NCBI GenBank assembly: GCA_041158165.1
Contig: JBEBBW010000011.1
Coordinates: 1 to 44,816 of the forward strand
DNA: 44,816 nt
Origin: TMED14 sp041158165
GTDB lineage: Bacteria > Bacteroidota > Bacteroidia > Flavobacteriales > Schleiferiaceae
Reading direction: 5' to 3'
Each line of letters opens with the position of its first letter. The stretch's first letter is position 1. The translations under genes were made by a program, and so were the position numbers. The notes under the pieces are model-generated. The model searched no databases. It had not been told where the DNA came from and saw only the letters and a list, made by a program, of their open reading frames with translations. Shown here piece after piece: positions 17,720-25,913 of the stretch.

Positions 17720-18196
17720 TTATTCTTCTTCGTCGTCGTTCAAAAAGTCCAAATCAAAATCATCCCCGTCTTCGTCGTCGAGTTCCACGCGGAGCTCGGG
17801 CTTGACGCGCTGGAGCGGAACCGACAGTGCCACTAATTCGTAGAGGTACTGCTTGAGGTCCACCTCGTAGGAGCCGTGCGGAAGCACCAGCACCTCGGGT
17901 TCGCTGTCGTCGAAGGCTTCGCCAAACTTCACGACGACGCTGAAGGCGTTGTGCAGCTCGAGCACGAACAGGTCGTTGCTCAGGTCGCAGGTCGTGTCCA
18001 TTTCGCCGTCGAAGGCAAAGTCCAGCTCCAGCATATGGTTGGCCTTGCGCATTAAAACGCGAACGGTTACAGGGCGAAGACCCTCAAGGTCTTGCAGGGG
18101 AAATTCTGAAAAGAACGATTCGTCGAGGACGAATTCAAAGTGGTGCTCGCCAAGTGCAAGACCCGAAAACTGGAGTATGGTTTCACGTGGTCTCAC
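17720..18196 (-). CDS. DUF177/YceD family protein, 23S rRNA accumulation
   Basis: The 158-residue protein has the DUF177 core (VLMRKANHMLELDFAFDGEMDTTCDLSNDLF, then VVVKFGEAFDD and LYELVALSVPLQRVKP) and a very acidic C-terminus (about 138-158, almost all Asp/Glu). YceD homologues affect 23S rRNA accumulation, and the gene nearly always precedes rpmF, as here. The start is GTG at 18196 (RPRETILQFSGLALG follows). A clean TACCTTTG element lies 22 bases upstream, so this gene probably does have a short leader. Confidence 0.9.
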   Translation of the reverse strand: MRPRETILQFSGLALGEHHFEFVLDESFFSEFPLQDLEGLRPVTVRVLMRKANHMLELDFAFDGEMDTTCDLSNDLFVLELHNAFSVVVKFGEAFDDSEPEVLVLPHGSYEVDLKQYLYELVALSVPLQRVKPELRVELDDEDGDDFDLDFLNDDEEE

Positions 18197-18218
18197 GACG
18201 AGTTTCGCTTTGAGCCTG

Positions 18219-18226
18219 CAAAGGTA
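18219..18226 (-). promoter_or_regulatory. -7 element upstream of DUF177-rpmF
   Basis: TACCTTTG on the minus strand is a perfect match to TAnnTTTG and lies in the 48-base gap after pdxA. It is 22 bases from the GTG start, unlike the 3-8 base spacing at most other genes here. I see no clear -33 TTG. Confidence 0.5.
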
Positions 18227-18244
18227 CGTAAAAATATGTACCGC

Positions 18245-19189
18245 TCAGCGTGTTGCGTGGCGATTTTTCACCACTTCGACGGCGGTGCGCAGGGCGGCGT
18301 GCATGCTTCCGGCGTCGGCTAGCCCGCGGCCGGCGAGGTCCCAGGCGGTTCCGTGGTCCGGTGAGGTGCGCACCAGGTCGAGTCCGGCCGTGGCGTTCAC
18401 TCCGTCGTGAAAGGCGAGCATTTTGAACGGAATCAGCCCTTGGTCGTGGTAGAGGGCGAGGGTGCCGTCCACCGAACGGTAGCCCTTAGAGGCAAAAAAG
18501 CCGTCGGCAGCCAGGGGTCCGCGAACGTCCAATCCTTCGCGGAGCGCGCGAAGCACCACGTCGGCGAGCCAGGTTTGTTCGTCGGGGCCGATGCGGCCTC
18601 CGTCGCCGGCGTGGGGGTTCAGGGCCAGCAGGGCCAGGCGCGGGGCAGGCGCGGCGTAGTCGCGGCGCAGGGCCGCGTCGAGTGCGCGGAGCTTGGCCAG
18701 CACGAGGTCCGGCGAAAGGGCGGCGCGCACCCCAGCAAGCGGCAGGTGTTCGGTCGCGAGGGCCACCGTGAGTTCCGCCCCGCGCAGCAGCATCAAGGCG
18801 TCTCCGCCCGCGGCAGCGGCTAGGTAGGACGTGTGGCCGGTAAAGCCCGCCAGCGGAACGTGTTCCTTGCTCAGCGGGGGCGTGACCAGGGCATCAATGG
18901 ACCCAGCGCGCCAGGCGTCGAGGGCGAGGTTCAGGCTGTCGAGCGCGGCCTGGCCCGACGCGGCCGTTCCCGCCCCAAAGGACCATTCGACGGGGGCCAA
19001 GGGCCACTGCAGGGCCACAGGGGGCACTGCGAGCCCAAGGGACGCGGCTTGGGCGGCGACCAGGGCAGGGTCCGCGAACCAAATCCACTCGACGTCGGCG
19101 GGCAGCCCCGGCATTCCCAGGGCCTTGAGGACCACTTCGGGTCCGATGCCGTTGGGGTCTCCGAGGGTGATGCCGACGCGCAGGCTCAT
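18245..19189 (-). CDS. pdxA: 4-hydroxythreonine-4-phosphate dehydrogenase
   Basis: The 314-residue enzyme of vitamin B6 synthesis oxidises 4-phosphohydroxy-L-threonine. Seen: N-terminal GITLGDPNGIGPEVVLKAL, the metal ligand regions GHTSYLA, LNPHAGDGGRIGPDE and YHDQGLIPFKML, and DLVRTSPDHGTAWDLAGRG near the C-terminus. Its ATG overlaps the stop of pepA (TAATG), so the two are coupled. Downstream is DUF177-rpmF, so the pdxA-DUF177-rpmF order typical of Bacteroidota is kept. Confidence 0.95.
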   Translation of the reverse strand: MSLRVGITLGDPNGIGPEVVLKALGMPGLPADVEWIWFADPALVAAQAASLGLAVPPVALQWPLAPVEWSFGAGTAASGQAALDSLNLALDAWRAGSIDALVTPPLSKEHVPLAGFTGHTSYLAAAAGGDALMLLRGAELTVALATEHLPLAGVRAALSPDLVLAKLRALDAALRRDYAAPAPRLALLALNPHAGDGGRIGPDEQTWLADVVLRALREGLDVRGPLAADGFFASKGYRSVDGTLALYHDQGLIPFKMLAFHDGVNATAGLDLVRTSPDHGTAWDLAGRGLADAGSMHAALRTAVEVVKNRHATR

Positions 19190-20607
19190 TATGCCTTGGA
19201 TTGTTCCGCCAAGAAGTGGGTAAGTAGGCGCACGCCGACGCCCGTTCCGCCCTTGCCGTAGTAGGTAATGGCGCGGTCCAAGAAGGCCGGCCCGGCGATG
19301 TCGAGGTGCACGTAGGGGTAGTCGATGAAGTACTCCAGGAACTTGCCCGCGGTGATCATGCCCGCTTCGGCGCCGCCGATGTTTTTGATGTCTGCGATGT
19401 CGCTCTTAATCAGGTCTTTGTAGTCGTCCCAGAAGGGGAACTCGACGAGGCGCTCGTGGGTGGCCCAGGCGCTGGCCTGCAGGGCGTCCCAGGTGGGGCG
19501 GTCGGCGGTTCCCATGGCCACGGTGGCGTAGGGGCCTATGGCGCGCGAGGCGGCTCCGGTCAAGGTGGCCAGGTCGATGACCAGCTTGGGGTTGTATTTT
19601 TTGGCGTAGTGCAGCGCGTCGGCCAAGATCAAGCGGCCCTCGGCGTCGGTGTTGAGCACTTCGACGGTGACTCCGTTCGAGATGGTGATGACGTCGCCCG
19701 GAACCAACGCGTTGTTGTTCAGTCGGTTGTCGGTTGCGGGAATCAGTCCGACCACATTCACCGGAAGCTTGGCGGCGGCCACCGCACAGAAGGTGCCGAT
19801 GACGGCGGCGGCGCCCGACATGTCGCACTTCATGTCTTCCATGAAGTTGCTGGGCTTGAGGCTGATTCCGCCCGTGTCAAACACGACGCCCTTGCCGACC
19901 AGCGCATAGGGCTGCTCGTTGGTGGCGCCTTGGCCGAAGTACTCGAGGACGATAAAGACCGGCGGGTCGATCGAGCCCTTGTTCACGCCAAGCAAACCGC
20001 CCATTTTCAGGGCCTCAATTTGGGCCTTGTGGAGCACCGTGCACTTGAATCCGTGCTGCGCGGCCAGCTGCTCGGCGCGCTCGGCGAGTTCCAGGCTGCC
20101 CAGCTGGAGCACCGGAGTGTTAATGAGGTCGCGGGCCTCGGTCACCCCGTCGATCAGGGCGTTCCAGGCGGCGAATTCGGCGGCGTGATCGCCAACCACG
20201 TCGAGCTGCCCGAGGGTCCACTGGTCCTTGGCCTTGGTGCCAAAGAGTTTGGTGAAGCGGTAGGCGTTGAGCGCCAGGCCTTCGGCGACGGTCAGGGCGG
20301 CGGGCTGGGCGTCGAGGGTGACGGCTGTCAGCTTGTTTTTGGCCAAAATTCCGCCCAGGTCGGCGCCCAGTTGGCGCAGGGTATGCAGTCCTTCGGGCGT
20401 CGCGGCGTCGGCATCGCTAGTGGCCAGCAGCAGGTCGCCGGTGGCCGTCGCGTGGTGCATCCAACCCTTCACCTTGCGGTCCAGGCGGGTTTGGTAGGCA
20501 TTCAGGGCGGAATCTTCGATGCCCGCGGCGCGCAGGGCGTCAAGGCTGGGGCGGACTACGGCGCGCACGGCGGCGCCGGCAGAAGTGGGAACAAGGCTGC
20601 GTTTCAT
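19189..20607 (-). CDS. pepA: Leucyl aminopeptidase, M17 family
   Basis: The 472-residue cytosolic metallo-aminopeptidase removes N-terminal residues from peptides. The M17 signature NTDAEGRLIL is present, together with GKGVVFDTGGISLKP, EDMKCDMSGAAAV and LATLTGAA, which carry the two-metal ligands and catalytic Lys/Arg. A TACCTTCG element lies 5 bases before the ATG. The stop overlaps the pdxA ATG by one base. Length and domain order (N-terminal alpha/beta domain, C-terminal peptidase) are normal. Confidence 0.94.
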   Translation of the reverse strand: MKRSLVPTSAGAAVRAVVRPSLDALRAAGIEDSALNAYQTRLDRKVKGWMHHATATGDLLLATSDADAATPEGLHTLRQLGADLGGILAKNKLTAVTLDAQPAALTVAEGLALNAYRFTKLFGTKAKDQWTLGQLDVVGDHAAEFAAWNALIDGVTEARDLINTPVLQLGSLELAERAEQLAAQHGFKCTVLHKAQIEALKMGGLLGVNKGSIDPPVFIVLEYFGQGATNEQPYALVGKGVVFDTGGISLKPSNFMEDMKCDMSGAAAVIGTFCAVAAAKLPVNVVGLIPATDNRLNNNALVPGDVITISNGVTVEVLNTDAEGRLILADALHYAKKYNPKLVIDLATLTGAASRAIGPYATVAMGTADRPTWDALQASAWATHERLVEFPFWDDYKDLIKSDIADIKNIGGAEAGMITAGKFLEYFIDYPYVHLDIAGPAFLDRAITYYGKGGTGVGVRLLTHFLAEQSKA

Positions 20608-20612
20608 ACCTA

Positions 20613-20620
20613 CGAAGGTA
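20613..20620 (-). promoter_or_regulatory. -7 element of pepA-pdxA
   Basis: On the minus strand TACCTTCG lies 5 bases upstream of the pepA ATG (20607). No TTG is visible at the -33 spacing, so the call rests on the -7 match and its position. Confidence 0.5.
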
Positions 20621-20660
20621 GCACCCGTGTTCTACGACCGTAAGGGTTGCATTGTTCAAT

Positions 20661-20753
20661 TTTGACTCGAAGTCAAATTCAAAAGGTCAGGGGTTATTAA
20701 CCATGTTACTAAGCGCCATCCCCATAGTTCAACCTGGTTTTTTATTGAACCAG
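20661..20753. terminator. Weak hairpins in the pepA/type IX cargo gap
   Basis: The 165-base gap 20608-20772 holds two short inverted repeats: TTTGACT-cga-AGTCAAA (20661-20677) and CTGGTT-N8-AACCAG (20734-20753). The second lies 20-40 bases past the stop of the minus-strand gene ending at 20773 and could be a weak terminator. The first is symmetrical enough to be an operator or a terminator stem. Otherwise I see nothing in the gap. Confidence 0.35.
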
Positions 20754-20772
20754 ACCTAGTCCTCGAAATTAT

Positions 20773-22215
20773 TTACCGCACAATTCGAACAGTACCCGTC
20801 AATTCCTTAAGCGCCCCCGGGGTACCCGGTGGCGGGTTGGGAATGGCGAAATAGCGGAACTGAATTTTGTAGGTATACACCCCTGCTTCGAGCGGAGTGC
20901 CGCTAAAGTCTCTGCCGTCCCAGTCGTGCTGGTAGTCGTCGGAGAAGTATACCATTTGGCCCCAGCGGTCAAAAACCATCAGGGTAATTGGGCTGGGTAC
21001 GTTTTCAAACCGAAACGTCTCGTTGCTGCCGTTCTGGTTTGGGGTAAACGCATTCGGTATCCAAAAGGGACGGTCGCAAGGCACCGACCGCACCCGCACA
21101 CTGTCGGTGACCTCATAGCAGGGCGTGGTGGCCGTCACCCAATAACTTCCCGGGTTGCTTACCCGTAATGTGGGCAGGCTGTCGCCGGTCGACCATCGGT
21201 AGGTCGCCTCGGGCAGTACATCGGCGCTTAGGATTTCGGGCTGATCCTCGCACATGTTAAGGGTTTCGGGTAGGCCAAGGTCCGCCGGGGGGGCGCCAAG
21301 TACCGTAACCACGATTTCGTCTCGTGCCTTAAAGCGACCGTTAATGCGGTACTCGACCCAGTAGGTGCCCGGACTGCTTACCGAAATGGTCGGTTGGGTG
21401 CTGCCGGTACTCCACAGCCAGGTTTGGGCGGTATCCAGCAGCTTGAATCCGCTGTCGTACACCGCTGCGAGGTTTACCGACTCGCCCAAGCAGATTGTGG
21501 TATCGGGACCTAAGGACACGCTAAAGAGTGTATCTGTGGCCTTGTAGAGCTGAGGGGCACAGATCCAAACAATCGGAGACAGTCCTAGATTATATGCATA
21601 AGAACTTTGGGCTACCTGATTGGGAATCTGAGGCTCGGTGTCCGAATGAAATCCGCCAATCACTAGTCGGCGCGAGGTGTCCCCGTCGGCAACAAACGAC
21701 TGCAAGTACCGCGTCCAGTTCGCCGTATCAGTAAGAGGTTGGTTTAGCTCGGTGTCGGGGGTGATATTATTTGACCAGCTAAAACTTCCACCCACTAAAC
21801 CAAATTCTAAGCTATCCGATATTACTGTTCCAATGTGTATCGGATGATAAGGATTTCGATGCCAAGGTCGATATTGAAACTCTACAACATAAGTTGATCC
21901 ACTATCGAGTGAATTAGTTAATTGAGGACTACTGTAAATTCGAAAATCAGCGAAAGGCACCTGGCCATCATAACGAGTTTTTACACCCACAACTCCTGAG
22001 CCGTATTTTGGGAACGGCACACTATAGACACCATAAGCGAATGGGTCAATAGTAGAGGATTGTTTACATGAATCTATACAAAATGTGTGGTACGTACCAA
22101 GTTCTGACGTAGGAATGCAATTGGAATCAAATTTTAAATTGTAATTTAAAACTATATTTTGTCCATAAACTGCGTGAAAAAATAAAATATTAAAGTATAA
22201 TAATTTTTTTTGCAT
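20773..22215 (-). CDS. Secreted protein with type IX secretion type B sorting domain
   Basis: The 480-residue protein has an N-terminal signal peptide (LLYFNILFFHAVYGQ). A jelly-roll-like region of the kind common in Bacteroidota surface proteins follows (about 20-225, with LVIGGFHSD and the closing VWICAPQLYK). Then come two related Ig-like repeats (about 231-306 and 311-377, each with WSTG...V..PG.YWV). A CHU_C/gliding-motility-associated C-terminal domain (about 384-480: IPNAFTPNQNGSNETFRF, VFDRWGQMVY, DWDGRDFSGTPLEAGVYTYKI) is the type B signal for export and surface attachment. Its ATG overlaps the preceding gene by 26 bases. Base composition changes inside the gene: the 3' part is G+C-rich like the genome, the 5' part AT-rich. 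Specific function unknown; adhesion or matrix binding are possibilities. Confidence 0.88.
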   Translation of the reverse strand: MQKKLLYFNILFFHAVYGQNIVLNYNLKFDSNCIPTSELGTYHTFCIDSCKQSSTIDPFAYGVYSVPFPKYGSGVVGVKTRYDGQVPFADFRIYSSPQLTNSLDSGSTYVVEFQYRPWHRNPYHPIHIGTVISDSLEFGLVGGSFSWSNNITPDTELNQPLTDTANWTRYLQSFVADGDTSRRLVIGGFHSDTEPQIPNQVAQSSYAYNLGLSPIVWICAPQLYKATDTLFSVSLGPDTTICLGESVNLAAVYDSGFKLLDTAQTWLWSTGSTQPTISVSSPGTYWVEYRINGRFKARDEIVVTVLGAPPADLGLPETLNMCEDQPEILSADVLPEATYRWSTGDSLPTLRVSNPGSYWVTATTPCYEVTDSVRVRSVPCDRPFWIPNAFTPNQNGSNETFRFENVPSPITLMVFDRWGQMVYFSDDYQHDWDGRDFSGTPLEAGVYTYKIQFRYFAIPNPPPGTPGALKELTGTVRIVR

Positions 22216-25200
22216 AACTGCATCCTGAAGTTACGAGTTTAATAATGAAAACACTTTGATTGAAATCATTAAAATCGATCGATTGCTTATCGTGAAAATC
22301 ATTGGCAAATAACTCTCGACCTAGTTGATCAAAAATTTGAATTTTTCCAACTCCATCAATTTCAATAACTCCAATACCATAATTTATGTTAACATTATGA
22401 AGACAGTCGTCTATAATGGTTTTCATTTTTTGGTACGGCAAAGGGCTGCAGACTGCCAAACTAGAATAACCATTTGAGTAGTAATTAAGCATTGCATTTC
22501 CTGGCCACTCTTGAGGTTGAGTTGAGTTAAAGTGCCAGAATTTTTTTGGCGAACTTGCAATAACATTACCAATAAAAGCCATTTGTCCACTTACCGTGTT
22601 AAAAACGATCCCGGCTGAATTATAAGGCGGTCCAAGACTATTAAAATCCTTGACGTCATTTACAATCTGCCCAACGTCTTTAAATCCAATTCCCACATTG
22701 CAATTATTAAGAGTAAGGCAAGAGAACTGAGTGCTATTGGCGTCATCGTCCATAAGCAGTCCAAATTCAAAGTTGCTGATTGTGGGCTTACTGATGCGAT
22801 TATCCTGACCATCTTTTACTTTGATTCCTATGTGGTTAAAGTTAGAATTTGAGGGCTCTCCCGGGGGAATAAATGGTTGGGATGTATTGATTGAGTTGGA
22901 CCCTACTTGTACACAGTTGGTGTTTTGCAGTCCTATCCCAATCACGGTATCGGGTAAGGTGCTACCCCCGGGTGCGGACAGCGGCTGAATAATATCAATA
23001 GTATTGTCAGCAATGAATAATGAGTTCAGAAAATTTGTGCTGCAGTCTCCGGCAGAAGTTGCTTTTACTCCAAATCGCAGTGCTTCTATAGAATTGCCGA
23101 TAATCCGTACTCTGCCATGGGAATGAGTGCCTATTACCGAGATTCCGGTTGACGCTTTCAAGTCATTTTGCTGAATCACATTGCCCTGGGAAGCTAATGC
23201 CACAATGGTCGGATCAAAAATTTCAACCGCTGTTGTGCAATTGGCCACAGTGTTGTACTCACAAACGATGGTTGCATGATCTGACTCAATACCTCGCATA
23301 AGGTTGAAATTCACGGGGTGAGTGAGGTTTGGATTGATGGAATTCCCATGATTGATAGCTCCGATTCGTATATTCTCACTGTGATCCGCTACAAATCCCG
23401 CATAAGAGTAGGCCATTTTATTGTTATAAAACTCGAGGTTAGTCGAGGAATAAACATAGATAAAGGCAACTTCTCGGCTTGCCGGTATTGACGTGCTCGG
23501 GTCTAAGTGAAAGTAATTCTTTGACGTGCCGCCATCAATAATCACGGCATCAGACCCCACAAAACTAATTCCCGACTCGTACTGACTTGGGTGTCCTACG
23601 GTGTTGGGTGAGCCGGGGGCCTTCAGGATTGGACTTTGGCCCTCCACACCACAGAGAAAGTCGCAGCCAACAACATCCACTGACCCGGAAGCATGGTTGT
23701 CAAAGAATATGGATTCTAGGCAGTATCGGAATGATGATTCCTCAGCTTGGAGACTTGCTCCGTCACTCATGTGAATACCGGTAATACCCGACTCAAGGGT
23801 CGATTGGTTTAGTACAAGTCGCGCACCTTTGTCCACAAAAATCTCATGCCAGCGATAATCGCAGGCAAGGACATGCGTTCCGTTAATCAAATCTAAGCTC
23901 TCGTTACTGCTCACCACAATTCGCGCGTCAGGCATCATGAGCAGCGTGCAATGGTCTAAGACCACCGGACGATCAATAGTAAGCGTGCCGGAAACTAAAA
24001 ACCAGGTGTTTACTTGAGTGGTATTAATACCCAACGAGCTAAATGACTGATTGGTGACATTGACAGTTCCCGAAGGAGGATTACTGCAGCAGTCTTGGAA
24101 AGGAATCGTTAACGTAAACGGGCAGGTCAATCCGTTGTAGCTCTGTGTCCCCGTAACCACAATCACTGAAGGCCCGTTGGACGTCGGGGTTCCGCTGAGG
24201 GTAAGCACACCATTGTTAATTACCGCAGGCGACGTGGCCGTTAAACCTGGATACGAAATACTGTATCCAGGATCAAGTTTTGCAAGCCCAAAATCAATAG
24301 TGTACGAAAGACTGGATCCGGGGCATGCCACGTCATTGTTGATGGTGAAAGTGGGCGGCGCAATGGTCGTCACATTCACCTGATCCACCAAAGATTCACC
24401 GTTGTAGCTAACCGTCAGCGTATAGGCATGGATGCCCGTGCTTGTGTTGGCTACATTTAGCACAGGCCCGGTCCCCAATACCGCTGCGCTCACCGACGGC
24501 TCCCGCCAGGCGTAGCTAACTCCGGATGGTGGAACGCAGGTAGCTGCCGTACCTACGCTAAATGGCAAGCACACAGCTTTGTCTTTACCCGCGTCTCCCA
24601 AAAAATAGAGATTCAGGTCGTCCACAAACACCGAAGGGATCGAGTCCTTATAGGTCGCTCCCGTCCCAGTAATCACCGGAGTCGATCCATTGCTCTTGAA
24701 GTTACCAACGATCAACTGATTAAAGTTGCTAGTTGCTTTAAATAATCCCGACGCGGACTGCCAACCATTATTGGTATTGATTAGATCCAACCCAAAATCT
24801 ACTTCGTCATACGCGGTGAGGGTCGGTGCCGCCGGGTTATTTGCGGGAACAAACCCAGAGGTTAGCCTACCTTGAACTTCAGTACTGCGAAAAACGCGAT
24901 CCACATTCGCCCTAACCTTTGCATCAAGAGCGTACATCCCGCCAGTCGCAATGGGAGCAAGTAATTCCGAGTAGATCATTTCCCTTCGTAAAGGGTTCAC
25001 ATTGGTGCGCAGGTCCCGAACAAACAGGTGCGCTACCCCATTACCATAGGCCGTTTGGGAAACACACGAATTACCCTGCCCCCAATTGGTGCAGCTTGTC
25101 ACAAGCCCAATCAGTCCCTGATCTAATCCCGCCAAAAAGTAATCCGGGGTACTACCGCCTAAATGGGTGGAACCGATTCCCCATCCGCATGCATAGTCGA

Positions 25201-25732
25201 TAAACCGTAAAAGACTGTAGGGTACGGACGTGATCGGATTATTCGGATCCTCTTCTTCAAAACCTGGGTTTGCAATAAACCCACAGGGATCAGCCGTAGT
25301 GCACGTTGAGCCAATCGAAGCAATAGAGGTGACCACAACATCCATTTCATATCCACTACCAGAAACCCCAGATAAAACAAGGTAATAGGTTGTTCCAGGA
25401 GTTAAGTTGAAAAATCGAAACCGGTAGATTCTTTCGTCATTGTCGTAAAACTGCTGAATATTGAGATTCAACGTTCCGCAAGCCGAGTCGCGCAAGTAAA
25501 TCTCGTTTGGCAGCGTCGAATTTCGAGGCATCGCCCAAAGGCTTATCGCGGAATCTTTGGGCACTATTGCCAGCCATGATTCACCCTTAACCTCTGTCGC
25601 GATGTCCGCTTTATCCAAGATCAGCTTATTAGGCGCTGAGCAACTTTGGGCGGACAAGTTTACAGTGTACAGCCCCAGCCAAATGCCGAGGGTGATGCTG
25701 ATCCAGGAAGAATACTTAGTGATGTTAATCAT
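22190..25732 (-). CDS. Large secreted parallel beta-helix protein with type A sorting domain
   Basis: The 1180-residue protein begins with a signal peptide (to about residue 29, ending NLSAQ). It then has a domain around 30-140, a jelly-roll-like module (about 150-375, starting NPGFEEEDPN and ending VDDLNLYFLGDAGKDKAVC), Ig-like segments (about 375-548), and a long right-handed parallel beta-helix (about 560-1060) with many short Asn/Gly-rich turns such as FYNNKMAY, IGNSIEAL, IADNTIDI and GSNSINTS. It ends in a type IX type A sorting domain (about 1110-1180: IQIFDQLGRELF, FIIKLVTSG, KKIII). Beta-helix proteins are often polysaccharide lyases, hydrolases or adhesins, but I see no catalytic signature. 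G+C is well below the flanking genes. The function remains unassigned. Confidence 0.85.
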   Translation of the reverse strand: MINITKYSSWISITLGIWLGLYTVNLSAQSCSAPNKLILDKADIATEVKGESWLAIVPKDSAISLWAMPRNSTLPNEIYLRDSACGTLNLNIQQFYDNDERIYRFRFFNLTPGTTYYLVLSGVSGSGYEMDVVVTSIASIGSTCTTADPCGFIANPGFEEEDPNNPITSVPYSLLRFIDYACGWGIGSTHLGGSTPDYFLAGLDQGLIGLVTSCTNWGQGNSCVSQTAYGNGVAHLFVRDLRTNVNPLRREMIYSELLAPIATGGMYALDAKVRANVDRVFRSTEVQGRLTSGFVPANNPAAPTLTAYDEVDFGLDLINTNNGWQSASGLFKATSNFNQLIVGNFKSNGSTPVITGTGATYKDSIPSVFVDDLNLYFLGDAGKDKAVCLPFSVGTAATCVPPSGVSYAWREPSVSAAVLGTGPVLNVANTSTGIHAYTLTVSYNGESLVDQVNVTTIAPPTFTINNDVACPGSSLSYTIDFGLAKLDPGYSISYPGLTATSPAVINNGVLTLSGTPTSNGPSVIVVTGTQSYNGLTCPFTLTIPFQDCCSNPPSGTVNVTNQSFSSLGINTTQVNTWFLVSGTLTIDRPVVLDHCTLLMMPDARIVVSSNESLDLINGTHVLACDYRWHEIFVDKGARLVLNQSTLESGITGIHMSDGASLQAEESSFRYCLESIFFDNHASGSVDVVGCDFLCGVEGQSPILKAPGSPNTVGHPSQYESGISFVGSDAVIIDGGTSKNYFHLDPSTSIPASREVAFIYVYSSTNLEFYNNKMAYSYAGFVADHSENIRIGAINHGNSINPNLTHPVNFNLMRGIESDHATIVCEYNTVANCTTAVEIFDPTIVALASQGNVIQQNDLKASTGISVIGTHSHGRVRIIGNSIEALRFGVKATSAGDCSTNFLNSLFIADNTIDIIQPLSAPGGSTLPDTVIGIGLQNTNCVQVGSNSINTSQPFIPPGEPSNSNFNHIGIKVKDGQDNRISKPTISNFEFGLLMDDDANSTQFSCLTLNNCNVGIGFKDVGQIVNDVKDFNSLGPPYNSAGIVFNTVSGQMAFIGNVIASSPKKFWHFNSTQPQEWPGNAMLNYYSNGYSSLAVCSPLPYQKMKTIIDDCLHNVNINYGIGVIEIDGVGKIQIFDQLGRELFANDFHDKQSIDFNDFNQSVFIIKLVTSGCSYAKKIIIL

Positions 25733-25882
25733 TCAAAAGCCTTTTTATCTCCAAACAATTTTTATGCACATGGACCTCTTATATATAGTTTAAGAACCAA
25801 CAAGATACGGATTTTAGGTACGTATGGAGTCCACGGTCTAAACCTTCATTGATGAGGTTAAGGGCATTCTAAACGAAAAGAT
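25733..25882. other. AT-rich gap between divergent type IX cargo gene and ribE
   Basis: About 150 bases of AT-rich sequence. It should hold the promoter of the minus-strand cargo pair: a TTG, then AGGCTTTTG ending one base before the ATG at 25732, matches the -33/-7 pattern only partly. I see no gene, tRNA or strong hairpin. The rise in G+C at the right edge marks the end of the low-G+C island. Confidence 0.4.
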
Positions 25883-25909
25883 TTGCATCAATTAGCACCC
25901 GTACCTTTG
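25883..25909 (+). promoter_or_regulatory. Promoter of ribE (TTG-N16-TACCTTTG)
   Basis: TTG at 25883-25885 and TACCTTTG at 25902-25909 give the full Bacteroidota -33/-7 arrangement with 16 bases between. Only four bases separate the -7 element from the ribE ATG at 25914, so transcription should start at or next to the A of the start codon. Confidence 0.7.
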
Positions 25910-25913
25910 CCGC

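Noticed and set aside
19306..20643. 445-codon open frame on the plus strand
   Set aside because: It runs antisense to pepA, a clear M17 peptidase. In this G+C-rich genome the strong third-position bias leaves long stop-free antisense frames. The translation has no recognisable domain.
20773..25732. Mobile element or prophage as the cause of the low G+C
   Set aside because: I found no transposase, integrase, terminal inverted repeats or tRNA attachment site at either edge. The composition shift alone does not show how the region arrived.
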